The notes: generated by a model from the letters alone, not told the origin. Shown: positions 17,234 to 25,114, counted from the first letter of the stretch. The stretch: 64,000 nucleotides of DNA from Streptomyces maremycinicus (GCF_001184025.1 NZ_BBYG01000016.1:372001-436000); one strand, 5' to 3'. Translations and numbers: made by a program.

Positions 17234-18301
17234 ATGTCGACGCTGCGCGTCACCGCCGAAGTGCTGACCGTCCACGAACACCCCAACGCCGACGCCCTCG
17301 AACTGGCCCAGGTCGGCCTGTACCGGGCCGTCGTCGCCAAGGGCGCGTACCGCACCGGCGAGGCCGCCCTGTACATCCCCGAGCAGTCGGTGCTCCCCAC
17401 CGCGCTGGTCGAGGAGCTGGGGCTGACCGGGCGGCTGGCGGGCAGCGGGTCGGACCGGGTGAAGGCGGTGCGGCTGCGGGGCGAGCTGTCGCAGGGGATC
17501 GTGTGCCGACCGGCCGCGCTGGAGGACGTCGACCTGGCGCTGGCCGCGGCCGAGGGCACCGACTTCGCGGAGCGGCTGGGCATCGTCAAGTGGGTGCCGC
17601 CGATCCCGCCGACCATGAGCGGTGACGTCGAAGCGGCGCCGGATCTGCTGCCGTGGGTCGACATCGAGAACATCCAGCGCTACCCCGGCATCTTCGAACC
17701 GGGCGAGCCGGTGGTCCTGACCGAGAAGCTGCACGGCTCGGCGTGCCTGCTGACGTATGTCGCGGACGAGGAGCGGGTGCACGTCACCTCGAAGGGCTTC
17801 GGCTCGAAGTCCCTCGCCCTGACGGAGGATCCGAGGAACCTGTACTGGCGGGCCGTACGCGGCCACGGCGTCCCCGAGGCGGCCGCCCGGCTCGCCGAGC
17901 GGCTGGGCGCGCGCCGGGTCGGCGTCTTCGGGGAGGTCTACGGAGCGGGCGTGCAGGATCTGACGTACGGCGCGGACGGCCGGCGCGACACCCTCGGCTA
18001 CGCGGTGTTCGACGTGTCCGCCGAGATCGACGGCGAGGTGCGCTGGCTGGACGCGGCCGATCTGCTGGCCGGTGAACTGCCCCTCGTGCCGCGCCTGTTC
18101 GAGGGGCCGTACGACAGCGAACGGGTACTGGAGATCGCGACCGGCCGCGAGACGGTGTCCGGGCGCGGACTGCATCTGCGCGAGGGCGTGGTGATCCGGC
18201 CGGCCGTCGAGCGGTACAGCCCGGTGACCGGGGGCCGGGCGATCGCCAAGGCGGTGAGCGGCGCGTATCTGACCCGCAAGGGCGGCACCGAGTACGAGTG
18301 A
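17234..18301 (+). CDS. ATP-dependent RNA ligase, DRB0094 (Deinococcus Rnl) family
   Basis: The product is 355 residues. The N-terminal part (about 1-100) contains HPNADALELAQVG, reminiscent of tRNA-binding OB folds. The nucleotidyltransferase domain has motif I EKLHGS with Lys165 as the expected AMP-accepting residue, SKGFGSKS near 187-194, motif III VFGEVYG near 231-237, a LREGVVIRP motif IV and AKAVSGAYL motif V. All ligase motifs are present, so it should be active. The Deinococcus homologue seals nicks with a 3'-OH RNA strand. A role in RNA repair is likely, but the natural substrate is unknown. SoxR converges on it with a one-base gap. Confidence 0.88.
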   Translation: MSTLRVTAEVLTVHEHPNADALELAQVGLYRAVVAKGAYRTGEAALYIPEQSVLPTALVEELGLTGRLAGSGSDRVKAVRLRGELSQGIVCRPAALEDVDLALAAAEGTDFAERLGIVKWVPPIPPTMSGDVEAAPDLLPWVDIENIQRYPGIFEPGEPVVLTEKLHGSACLLTYVADEERVHVTSKGFGSKSLALTEDPRNLYWRAVRGHGVPEAAARLAERLGARRVGVFGEVYGAGVQDLTYGADGRRDTLGYAVFDVSAEIDGEVRWLDAADLLAGELPLVPRLFEGPYDSERVLEIATGRETVSGRGLHLREGVVIRPAVERYSPVTGGRAIAKAVSGAYLTRKGGTEYE

Positions 18302-18302
18302 G

Positions 18303-18920
18303 TCAGCAGCAGCCGGCCGCGTTCTCCTCCGCGCTCCGCTCGCCCGCGCGCCCGTCGGCCGGCCGCTCGCCTCCCCGCCGGTCCGCTGCCCGCTCGTCCC
18401 TCGCCCGCCGGGCCGACGCCTGCTCGTCGACCGCCCGCTTGTCCTCCGCCCGCCTGTCCTCCGCCCGCTTCTCCACCAGCAGTCGGGAACCGGACGACCG
18501 TTCGCCGAAGGCGTCGTCCGGGTTGGACAGGACACAGGTGGCGAGGGACAGGCAGCCGCAGCCGATGCAGTCGGTGAGGTGGTCGCGGAGCCGGTTGAGC
18601 TGCTTGATGCGCTCGTCCAGCTCCGCGCGCCAGGCCGCCGAGAGGCGGGCCCAGTCCTCACGGGTCGGGGTGCGTTCCTCGGGGAGTTCGGCGAGGGCCT
18701 CGCGGATCGTGGCGAGCGGGATGCCGACGCGTTGCGCGGCCCGGACGAAGGCGACGCGGCGCAGCGCGTCGCGGTGGTAGCGGCGCTGGTTGCCCGCCGT
18801 GCGACGGCTGCTGATCAGCCCCTTCGTCTCGTAGAAGTGCAGGGCGGAGACGGCGGCGCCGCTGCGCGCGGCGAGCTGGCCGACCGTGAGCTCGTGGATC
18901 TTCTCGGGAATCTGGGGCAC
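18303..18920 (-). CDS. soxR: Redox-sensing MerR-family regulator SoxR, with long charged tail
   Basis: The product is 205 residues from GTG 18920. The MerR helix-turn-helix (ELTVGQLAARSGAAVSALHFYE) leads to a dimerisation helix and CIGCGCLSLATC, whose Cys118, 121, 123 and 129 hold the [2Fe-2S] cluster. Redox-active small molecules oxidise the cluster and turn on target genes. Streptomyces SoxR proteins are usually about 165-175 residues. Here a tail of about 55 residues of repeated Arg/Ala/Glu/Asp, ending in CC, is added, and its DNA is made of imperfect CCGCCCG(C/T) repeats. The tail looks like recent repeat expansion. Confidence 0.93.
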   Translation of the reverse strand: MPQIPEKIHELTVGQLAARSGAAVSALHFYETKGLISSRRTAGNQRRYHRDALRRVAFVRAAQRVGIPLATIREALAELPEERTPTREDWARLSAAWRAELDERIKQLNRLRDHLTDCIGCGCLSLATCVLSNPDDAFGERSSGSRLLVEKRAEDRRAEDKRAVDEQASARRARDERAADRRGGERPADGRAGERSAEENAAGCC

Positions 18921-18983
18921 CCCTCGAAGCCTACCCACCGCCGCGTCCGGGGTCCGTTGACATCGGCCCTCCATCCGACCATG

Positions 18984-18999
18984 CTAAGCAGTTGCTTAG
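18984..18999. promoter_or_regulatory. Palindromic operator before maoC
   Basis: CTAAGCAGTTGCTTAG has perfect 7-base arms around GT. It lies 51 bases upstream of the MaoC ATG and 64 bases upstream of the divergent soxR start. A related palindrome, TGAGCGGCCGCTTA, precedes the TetR gene at 20203 (10 of 14 positions agree). This suggests that this TetR controls both itself and maoC. Confidence 0.65.
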
Positions 19000-19049
19000 A
19001 CCTATGGCACGGTGACATGGGCAGCTAGTGACGCGAGAGGGCCGCAGAC

Positions 19050-19511
19050 ATGGCAGAGCCGAAGATCTTCACGTCCGCCGACGACCTGAAGGCGGCGGTG
19101 GGCGAGCAGTTGGGGTACACCGACTGGCTGGAGGTCGACCAGAAGCGGATCGACCTCTTCGCGGAGGCGACCGGGGACCACCAGTGGATCCATGTCGACC
19201 CCGAGAAGGCCGCCGCCGGCCCCTTCGGCACCACCATCGCGCACGGCTACCTGACGCTGTCCCTGCTGCCGCTCTTCGGCCCGCAGCTGATCAAGGTCGA
19301 GAACGTGAAGATGGGCGTCAACTACGGGACGAACAAGGTCCGCTTCCCCGCCCCGGTGCCCGTGGGCTCACGCGTGCGCGCCACCGCGACCATCACCGGC
19401 GTCGAGGACGTCGCCGGCGGCGTCCAGGTGTCCATCGCCTTCAGCGTGGAGCGCGAGGGCGGGGACAAGCCCGTGTGCGTGGCGGAATCGGTGTCCCGCT
19501 ACTACCTCTAG
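19050..19511 (+). CDS. MaoC-family (R)-specific enoyl-CoA hydratase
   Basis: The product is 153 residues, one hot-dog domain. FAEATGDHQWIHVDPE carries the catalytic Asp43 and His48, and GPFGTTIAHGYLTLSLLP completes the hydratase 2 signature. It hydrates trans-2-enoyl-CoA to the (R)-3-hydroxy form or acts in reverse. The last codons and stop lie inside a 26-base tandem repeat. A TetR gene converges on it, and the palindrome at 18984 is its likely operator. Confidence 0.93.
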   Translation: MAEPKIFTSADDLKAAVGEQLGYTDWLEVDQKRIDLFAEATGDHQWIHVDPEKAAAGPFGTTIAHGYLTLSLLPLFGPQLIKVENVKMGVNYGTNKVRFPAPVPVGSRVRATATITGVEDVAGGVQVSIAFSVEREGGDKPVCVAESVSRYYL

Positions 19512-19576
19512 GGCCTGTCCGGCGCTACTACCTCTAGGGCCTGTCCGGCGCTACTGCCTCCAGGACCTGTCCGGCG
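19499..19576. repeat. Three tandem 26-base repeats spanning the maoC stop codon
   Basis: Two exact copies (19499-19524 and 19525-19550) and one diverged copy (19551-19576) of a 26-base unit start with CTACTACCTCTAGGGCC. The first copy encodes the last MaoC residues and its TAG stop; the rest is non-coding. The array ends exactly where the convergent TetR stop begins. This is a tandem duplication of a gene 3' end. Confidence 0.95.
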
Positions 19577-20203
19577 CTACTTCGCCGCGCCCACCATCCG
19601 CAGCACGAGGTCGGCGTACAGCGCGCCGACCTCGTCGGGGGTACGGGGGCCGTCCACGTTGAACCAGCGGGCCACATCGATGCAGAGGGACAGCACGGCG
19701 AGGGTCGTGCCGTGCACGTCCAGCACGGCGAACTCGCCGCTCGCCACGCCGTCCTCGATGATCCCGCGCACCTCGGCGTCGACCTGCCGGCGCAGGTCGA
19801 GGATCTCGGCGCGGGCGTCGGGCCCGAGCGCGTCCAGTTCGTACTGGACGACCCGTGCCGTGGTGCGCCGTCCGGCGTGCCAGCGGACGAAGGAACTCAC
19901 GGCGTCCGCGAGCCGCCCGGTGGCGTCGCCCTCACCCGCGGCCGCCGTGCGCAGGATGCTCAGCGCGCGGTCGTGGCCGATCCGGCTGATCCGGTGGAGC
20001 AGCTCTTCCTTGGTCTTGTAGTGGATGTACAGGGCGGCCGGGCTCATCCCCGCGCGGCCCGCGATGTCGCGGGTGGTCGTCGCGTGGTAGCCGCGCTCGG
20101 CGAAGGCCTCCACGGCGGCGACCAGCAGTCGCCGGGCCGCGTCAGGGGTGACCTCTTCCCACGGCTCGATCTCGCCGCCGGTCGTCTCCTCCGCCGTACT
20201 CAT
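19577..20203 (-). CDS. TetR-family regulator
   Basis: The product is 208 residues. The helix-turn-helix is ATTTRDIAGRAGMSPAALYIHY with TKEELL following. The ligand domain is typical of acyl-CoA-responsive TetR proteins (RWHAGRRTTARVVQYELDALGPDARAE). Its own promoter region carries TGAGCGGCCGCTTA at 20252, 49 bases before the ATG. The related palindrome before maoC points to shared control of (R)-hydroxyacyl or beta-oxidation metabolism. Confidence 0.88.
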   Translation of the reverse strand: MSTAEETTGGEIEPWEEVTPDAARRLLVAAVEAFAERGYHATTTRDIAGRAGMSPAALYIHYKTKEELLHRISRIGHDRALSILRTAAAGEGDATGRLADAVSSFVRWHAGRRTTARVVQYELDALGPDARAEILDLRRQVDAEVRGIIEDGVASGEFAVLDVHGTTLAVLSLCIDVARWFNVDGPRTPDEVGALYADLVLRMVGAAK

Positions 20204-20251
20204 CGCTCGTTCGCCCCTCTCGGTACAGGAGCTACACCATACCGCCGAAGG

Positions 20252-20265
20252 TGAGCGGCCGCTTA
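20252..20265. promoter_or_regulatory. Palindromic operator, probable TetR autoregulation site
   Basis: TGAGCGGCCGCTTA is a 14-base palindrome with one mismatch, 49 bases upstream of the TetR ATG at 20203. It belongs to the TNAGC-N4-GCTNA class seen for TetR regulators of acyl-CoA genes and resembles the site at 18984. Confidence 0.6.
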
Positions 20266-20275
20266 GCGTGCCTGC

Positions 20276-20563
20276 TCAGATCTTCTCGAAGGGGTCGTGG
20301 TCGGCGAGGAGCTTCTCCAGCCGGGCCTGGTCCACCCGGCTCACGATCTGCCCGGCCTCCTGGCGGTCGCGGATCACCTTCGCCAGCGTGAAGGCGGAGG
20401 TGACCAGATAGAGGACGGCGATCGCCAGGAAGCCGCGGACCCAGGCGTCGGTGTGGAGGTTGTAGATGCCGATCGCGGTGGCGGCGATGGCGATACCGAA
20501 GGAGGCGACGGCCTGTCCGTAGAACGCCGCCGTGCTCTGCTGCTTGACCGGTGTGTCACTCAT
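20276..20563 (-). CDS. YiaA/YiaB-type inner membrane protein
   Basis: The product is 95 residues with two hydrophobic segments (FGIAIAATAIGIY near 23-35 and FLAIAVLYLVTSAFTLAKVI near 45-64). This is the two-helix layout of the yiaA/B domain. Charged ends (QQSTAAFYGQ and a RDRQEAGQIVSRVDQARLEKLL tail) face the cytoplasm. The start is ATG 20563; a longer frame upstream has no ribosome site. The function is unknown. Confidence 0.8.
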   Translation of the reverse strand: MSDTPVKQQSTAAFYGQAVASFGIAIAATAIGIYNLHTDAWVRGFLAIAVLYLVTSAFTLAKVIRDRQEAGQIVSRVDQARLEKLLADHDPFEKI

Positions 20564-20622
20564 GGGGAGAAGCTTCGCCGGAGGCCACCGCCGCCACATC
20601 CGTCCGGCTACTCAGAAGCTAC

Positions 20623-21777
20623 TCAGAACGCGGAGACCCCGGTCAGGGCCCGCCCGATCAGCAGCTTCTGGATCTGGCTGGTGCCCTCGTAGAGGGTCAT
20701 CACCCGGGCGTCGCGCAGGAGTTTGCCCGCCGGGTACTCGTCGATGTAGCCGTAGCCGCCGAAGACCTGGAGGGCGTTGTTGGCGGCGCGGACGGCCGCC
20801 TCCGAGGCGAAGAGCTTGGCCTTGGAGGACTCGGTGGCGAAGGGCAGGCCCCGGTCGATCAGGTCGGCGACCCGCCAGGTCAGCAGCCGGGCCGCGTCCA
20901 CGTCGACCGCTATGTCGCTGATCAGTTCCTGGACCAGCTGATGGTGGGCGATGCTCCGGCCGAACTGCTCGCGCTCGCCCGCGTACCGCACCGCCGCGTC
21001 GAGGGCGGCCTGCGCGATGCCGACACAGCCGGCGGCGACCGACATCCGGCCCTTGGCCAGGGCCGACATCGCGACGGAGAAGCCCTTGCCCTCGGGCGCC
21101 AGCATGGCCGAGGCGGGGACCCGGACGTCCTCCAGGACCACTTCGGCGGTCGCCTGGCCGCGCAGGCCGAGCTTGCCGTGGATCGCGCGACGGCCGACGC
21201 CCGGGGTGTCGGTGGGGACGAGGAACGCGGAGACGCCCTTGTGGCCCGGCGCGTCCGTGGAGCGGGCGAAGAGCAGGACCACATCGGCCCAGGTGCCGTT
21301 CGTGATGAACATCTTGGTGCCGTTGATGACGTACGAGTCGCCGTCGCGGACCGCGCGGGTGGTGAGGTTGCCGGCGTCCGAGCCGGTGCCGGGCTCGGTG
21401 AGGCCGAAGCAGCCGACGTACTCGCCGGACGTCAGTCCCGGCAGCCAGCGCCGCTTCTGCTCCTCGCTCCCCCAGGCCGCCACGCTCTTGGCGACCAGCC
21501 CGAGCGAGACGGAGACGATCCCGCGCACGGACGAGTCGCCGCGGCCCAGCTCCTCCGTGACCAGGCAGTACGCGAGATGGTCGCCGCCCGAGCCGCCGTA
21601 CTCCTCGTCGATCGTCAGGCCGAGGAAGCCGACCTCGCCGAGCTTCTTGACCAGGGACCGGTCGATGTCCTCGGCCCGGTCCCAGGCGACGACATGCGGG
21701 GCCACCTCACGGTCGACGAAGTCCTTGGCGAGCCGCCGGACGGCCTCCTGCTCCTCGCTGAGCGCCAGATTCACCAC
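20623..21777 (-). CDS. Acyl-CoA dehydrogenase
   Basis: The product is 384 residues, starting with GTG after GAGGTGA. The signatures CFGLTEPGTGSDAGN and the C-terminal VFGGYGYIDEYPAGKLLRDARV are standard. Glu364 in LYEGTSQIQ is the expected catalytic base of short/medium-chain enzymes. It forms enoyl-CoA using FAD and reduces ETF. It is divergent from a TetR gene, and an AT-rich palindromic operator lies between them. The same motif precedes the alcohol/aldehyde dehydrogenase operon at 27.6 kb. Confidence 0.94.
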   Translation of the reverse strand: MVNLALSEEQEAVRRLAKDFVDREVAPHVVAWDRAEDIDRSLVKKLGEVGFLGLTIDEEYGGSGGDHLAYCLVTEELGRGDSSVRGIVSVSLGLVAKSVAAWGSEEQKRRWLPGLTSGEYVGCFGLTEPGTGSDAGNLTTRAVRDGDSYVINGTKMFITNGTWADVVLLFARSTDAPGHKGVSAFLVPTDTPGVGRRAIHGKLGLRGQATAEVVLEDVRVPASAMLAPEGKGFSVAMSALAKGRMSVAAGCVGIAQAALDAAVRYAGEREQFGRSIAHHQLVQELISDIAVDVDAARLLTWRVADLIDRGLPFATESSKAKLFASEAAVRAANNALQVFGGYGYIDEYPAGKLLRDARVMTLYEGTSQIQKLLIGRALTGVSAF

Positions 21778-21828
21778 GAGATCACCTCACAGGGGAAGGC
21801 CTTCAGGGCTGCTTCACGATTGCTTGTT

Positions 21829-21849
21829 AAATTAGCACTGCTAGTTTTC
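21829..21849. promoter_or_regulatory. Operator X in the divergent acyl-CoA dehydrogenase/TetR promoter
   Basis: The core TAGCACTGCTAGTTTTC sits inside a 21-base site whose centre TAGCACTGCTA is a perfect palindrome around C. It is AT-rich against the local background and lies 52 bases from the dehydrogenase start and 26 bases from the TetR start. Seventeen of 21 bases recur at 27639-27659, before the aldehyde dehydrogenase gene, so both probably bind the divergent TetR. Confidence 0.72.
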
Positions 21850-21861
21850 ACGGTGCAGCTC

Positions 21862-21867
21862 TACTAT
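21862..21867 (+). promoter_or_regulatory. Candidate -10 box of the TetR gene; leaderless transcript possible
   Basis: TACTAT stands eight bases before the ATG at 21875 and would place transcription start at or within two bases of that ATG. No ribosome site precedes the ATG. A leaderless message is therefore likely. A matching -35 box was not clear. Confidence 0.4.
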
Positions 21868-21874
21868 GTGCGCC

Positions 21875-22507
21875 ATGGCCCGACCGCGCAAGCCCCTTCT
21901 CAGCACCGACCGGATCGTCGAGACCGCACGGACGCTCGTGGACGCGGAGGGCCTGCCGGCCGTCTCCACCCGCCGGCTCGCCGCCGAGCTGGGGGTGAGC
22001 GGGCCCTCGCTCTACAACCACTTCCGCACCAAGGACGAGATCCTGGAGGCCGTCGCCGACTCGGTGAGCGCACAGGTCGACCTGTCGATGTTCGACGACG
22101 GCCGGGAGTGGCGGACCGCGCTGCACGACTGGGCGCTCTCCTACCGCGCCGCCCTGCGCGACCACCCGAACATCGTCCCGGTCCTCGCCCAGGGCCCCGG
22201 CCGCCGGCCCGCGGGGCTGCGGCTCGCCGACGCGGTGTACGGCGCGATGGTCCGCGCCGGGTGGCCGCCCGCGCAGGCCACCTCCATCGGCGCGCTGATG
22301 CGGTACTTCGTCATGGGTTCCGCGCTCGGCTCGTTCGCCGGCGGCTTCGTCGACGACGTCAGCGCCTACGACCCGGCCGACTACCCGCACCTCGGCCAGG
22401 CCCACCTCCTCGCCGAGCAGCAGGAGAAGATCGACGAGCGGGCGTTCGAGACCGGGCTGAGGGCCCTGCTGGACGGGCTCTCCCAGCAGTTCGAGCAGCT
22501 GCCCTGA
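21875..22507 (+). CDS. TetR-family regulator
   Basis: The product is 210 residues from ATG 21875 (ATG 21866 is in frame three codons earlier). The DNA-binding domain reads STRRLAAELGVSGPSLYNHF. The C-terminal domain is of the TetR_C type with MRYFVMGSALGSFAGGFVDD. It faces the acyl-CoA dehydrogenase gene across operator X and most likely represses both directions. The alcohol/aldehyde dehydrogenase operon is a second predicted target. Confidence 0.88.
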   Translation: MARPRKPLLSTDRIVETARTLVDAEGLPAVSTRRLAAELGVSGPSLYNHFRTKDEILEAVADSVSAQVDLSMFDDGREWRTALHDWALSYRAALRDHPNIVPVLAQGPGRRPAGLRLADAVYGAMVRAGWPPAQATSIGALMRYFVMGSALGSFAGGFVDDVSAYDPADYPHLGQAHLLAEQQEKIDERAFETGLRALLDGLSQQFEQLP

Positions 22508-22541
22508 CACGGTTCGGCCGGCACCGAAGTGTCCGTCGCGC

Positions 22542-23402
22542 ATGCTGGAACACGTGAGCATCACGGAGACCGGGAACGACAGGGACGCGCGGGCGCCGGG
22601 GCTGGCCGCCCTCGCCGGGCTCGTCGCCGACGAGACGCGGGCCGCCTGTCTGCTGGCGCTGCTCGACGGGCGGGCGTGGACCGCCGGTGAGCTGGCCCGG
22701 CACGCGGGCGTGGCCCCGTCGACGCTGAGCGAGCACCTGGGCAAGCTGGTGGCGGGCGGGCTGCTGGCCGAGGAACGTCAGGGGCGGCACCGGTACGTGC
22801 GGCTCGCCGGCACCCGGGTCGCCCAGCTCGTGGAGGACCTGGCCGTCCAGGTCGCCCCGCACCCCGCGCCCCGGCCGCGCACCCTGCGCGCCGCGAGCGC
22901 CGGATCGGCGATGGCCCGGGGCCGGACCTGCTACGACCACCTCGCCGGCCGGATCGGCATCGCCGTCACCGACGCCCTCACCGCCCACGGACTGCTGAGC
23001 AGGCTGCACGAGCCCGGGGGACGGACCGGCGGGGCGGAACCGGCACCTCCCCCGGGCGGCGCGACGTCCTCTGCGCCCGCTGCGCCACCCGGGCCACCCG
23101 GGCCACCCGCGTCCAGGGAACGGGCCACCGGGTTCCTGCTGACCGAGGCCGGGCTGCGGTGGTTCGAGCGCAGTGGCATCGCGCTCGACCGCTCGACCCG
23201 CCGCCCGCTCGCCCGCGCCTGTCTCGACTGGACCGAGCGCCGTCCCCATCTGGCGGGAGCGGCGGGCGCGGCCCTGTGCCGGCACGCCCTCGACGCGGGA
23301 TGGTGCGTGCGGATCGGCTCCGAGCGGGCCGTGAAGGTGACGGCGGCGGGCGAACGGGCCCTGGCCGAACTCCTGGGCATCGACGCGCACAGCTTGCGCT
23401 GA
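22542..23402 (+). CDS. ArsR-type winged-helix regulator with proline-rich insertion
   Basis: The product is 286 residues from ATG 22542; GTG 22554 is an alternative start. Residues about 20-90 form an ArsR winged helix (AGELARHAGVAPSTLSEHLGKLVAGGLL). The C-terminal half has a second conserved region (TCYDHLAGRIGIAVTDAL ... GFLLTEAGLRWF ... ACLDWTERRPHLAGAAGAALC). A stretch of about 35 residues rich in Pro, Gly and Ala (near 155-190) interrupts it. The conserved TCYDHLAG and DWTERRPHL segments suggest a ligand-binding fold. It probably controls the DMT exporter 111 bases downstream. Confidence 0.82.
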   Translation: MLEHVSITETGNDRDARAPGLAALAGLVADETRAACLLALLDGRAWTAGELARHAGVAPSTLSEHLGKLVAGGLLAEERQGRHRYVRLAGTRVAQLVEDLAVQVAPHPAPRPRTLRAASAGSAMARGRTCYDHLAGRIGIAVTDALTAHGLLSRLHEPGGRTGGAEPAPPPGGATSSAPAAPPGPPGPPASRERATGFLLTEAGLRWFERSGIALDRSTRRPLARACLDWTERRPHLAGAAGAALCRHALDAGWCVRIGSERAVKVTAAGERALAELLGIDAHSLR

Positions 23403-23513
23403 CCCACCCGCACCACCACCCGGAGCTCTCGGCCCCGGCCTCGGCCCCGGAGCCGACCCGGGCGTCCGAAATCCGCGAGCCTTCGACCCGTCCCCCTTTC
23501 TGGCCTGAGGAGC

Positions 23514-24503
23514 ATGATGAACAGCCCCCGGCGTCCCGAACGCCGAACCGAGTTGCTCGCCGCCGGTGCGGCCACCGTGACCGTCGTGCTGTGGGCCTCG
23601 GCCTTCGTGTCGATCCGCAGCGCGGGCGACGCCTACTCGCCGGGGGCGCTGGCGCTCGGGCGACTGGCCTCCGGGGCGCTGGTGCTGGGGGTCATCTGCG
23701 CCGTACGGCGGGCGGGGTGGCCGCCCAGGGCCGCCTGGGGCGGGATCGCCGTGTCGGGCGCGCTGTGGTTCGGCTTCTACATGGTCGTGCTCAACTGGGG
23801 TGAGCAGCAGGTCGACGCGGGGACGGCGGCGCTGGTGGTGAACATCGGGCCGATCCTCATCGCCCTGCTCGGCGCGCGGCTGCTCGGCGATCCGATGCCA
23901 CCGCGGCTGCTGGCGGGGATGGCGGTGTCGTTCGCGGGGGCGGTCGCGGTGGGGCTGTCGATGTCGGGCGAGGGCGGTTCGTCCGTGCTCGGGGTGGTGC
24001 TGTGCCTGCTCGCCGCCTTCGGGTACGCGGGCGGCGTCGTCGCGCAGAAGCCCGCCCTGGGCCGGGCGAGCGCGCTCCAGGTGACGACGTTCGGGTGTGT
24101 CATCGGGACGGTGCTGTGTCTGCCGTTCACGGGGCAACTGGTGCACGAGGCGGCCGACGCGCCGGTCTCCGCGACGCTGAACATGGTCTACCTGGGCGTC
24201 TTCCCCACCGCGCTCGCCTTCACCACCTGGGCGTACGCGCTGGCCCGGACCACCGCGAGCCGCATGGGCGCGACCACGTACGCGGTGCCCGCGCTGGTCG
24301 TCCTGATGTCGTGGCTGGCACTGGGCGAGGTACCGGGCCCGCTCACCCTGGCGGGCGGGGCGCTGTGCCTGGCCGGTGTGGCCGTCTCCCGCTCGAGGCC
24401 GCGCCCACCGCGCACGGAAGCGGCGCACGGGGCGCCGGGGACGGCACCGGCAGACGCCACAGCCCCCGGCCCCGACCGGGAGGTCGGCCCCCGGACGGGC
24501 TGA
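23514..24503 (+). CDS. EamA/DMT-family transporter
   Basis: The product is 329 residues with ten predicted helices and two EamA halves (VLWASAFVSIRSAGDAYSPGALALGRL and the second-half SVLGVVLCLLAAFGYAGGVVAQKPAL). ATG 23514 and ATG 23517 are both possible after GAGGAG. It probably exports an amino acid or small metabolite. The C-terminal tail of about 40 residues (RPRPPRTEAAHGAPG...) lies in repeat DNA, and its last 11 codons and stop are part of the tandem duplication that follows. Confidence 0.88.
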   Translation: MMNSPRRPERRTELLAAGAATVTVVLWASAFVSIRSAGDAYSPGALALGRLASGALVLGVICAVRRAGWPPRAAWGGIAVSGALWFGFYMVVLNWGEQQVDAGTAALVVNIGPILIALLGARLLGDPMPPRLLAGMAVSFAGAVAVGLSMSGEGGSSVLGVVLCLLAAFGYAGGVVAQKPALGRASALQVTTFGCVIGTVLCLPFTGQLVHEAADAPVSATLNMVYLGVFPTALAFTTWAYALARTTASRMGATTYAVPALVVLMSWLALGEVPGPLTLAGGALCLAGVAVSRSRPRPPRTEAAHGAPGTAPADATAPGPDREVGPRTG

Positions 24504-25000
24504 GGCCGCCGGACCCGGTCCGCACCTCCCGGACCGGCGCACAACGGCGCACACCGGCCGGGCGGGTCCACAGCACCCGGGCCGGGCCGACGCAGGGGCC
24601 GAAGCGGCGCGGGGCGCTGACACGGCGCCAGCCGACGTCGCGGCGCACGGCCCCGACCGGGAGGTCGGCCCCCGGACGGGCTGAGGCCGCCGGACCCGGT
24701 CCGCACCTCCCGGACCGGCGCACACCGGCCGGGCGGGTCCACAGCACCCGGGCCGGGCCGACGCAGGGGCCGAAGCGGCGCGGGGCGCTGACACGGCGCC
24801 AGCCGACGTCGCGGCGCACGGCCCCCGACCCGGACGTCGACCCCTCGACCGGGAGGACGGCCCCCGGCCCGGAGGTCGGTGCCCCGACCGGGAGGTCGGC
24901 CCCCGAACGGGCTGGCACCACCGGAGCCGGTCCGCACGGCGCACGCAGCCGTCACCGCGCCCCGGCCCTGACCGGCAGGTCCGGTCCCCGGACGGGCTGG
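24470..25000. repeat. Large tandem duplication covering the transporter 3' end
   Basis: A unit of 181 bases (24470-24650) is repeated at 24651-24825 with one 10-base deletion and is otherwise nearly identical. Diverged partial copies begin near 24884 and 24968. Each copy opens with CCGACCGGGAGGTCGG, a 6-base-arm hairpin, followed by CCCCCGGACGGGCTGA, which holds the transporter's stop codon in the first copy. The gap from 24504 to 25114 has no other gene. Open frames through it are repeat artefacts. Confidence 0.93.
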
Positions 25001-25114
25001 AACCGGCGGAGCCGGCCCAGGTCGGTTTCCGGCTACCGGGCCGATCGGGGCCGCACGGGCGGGGTCACACCGGCGGAGCCCGGCCCGCACCGCCCGGGTC
25101 GGCCGGGTCGGGGG

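Noticed and set aside
24470..25000. Insertion sequence or phage remnant as source of the repeats
   Set aside because: No transposase, terminal inverted repeats or target duplication; the units are simple tandem copies of a gene end.
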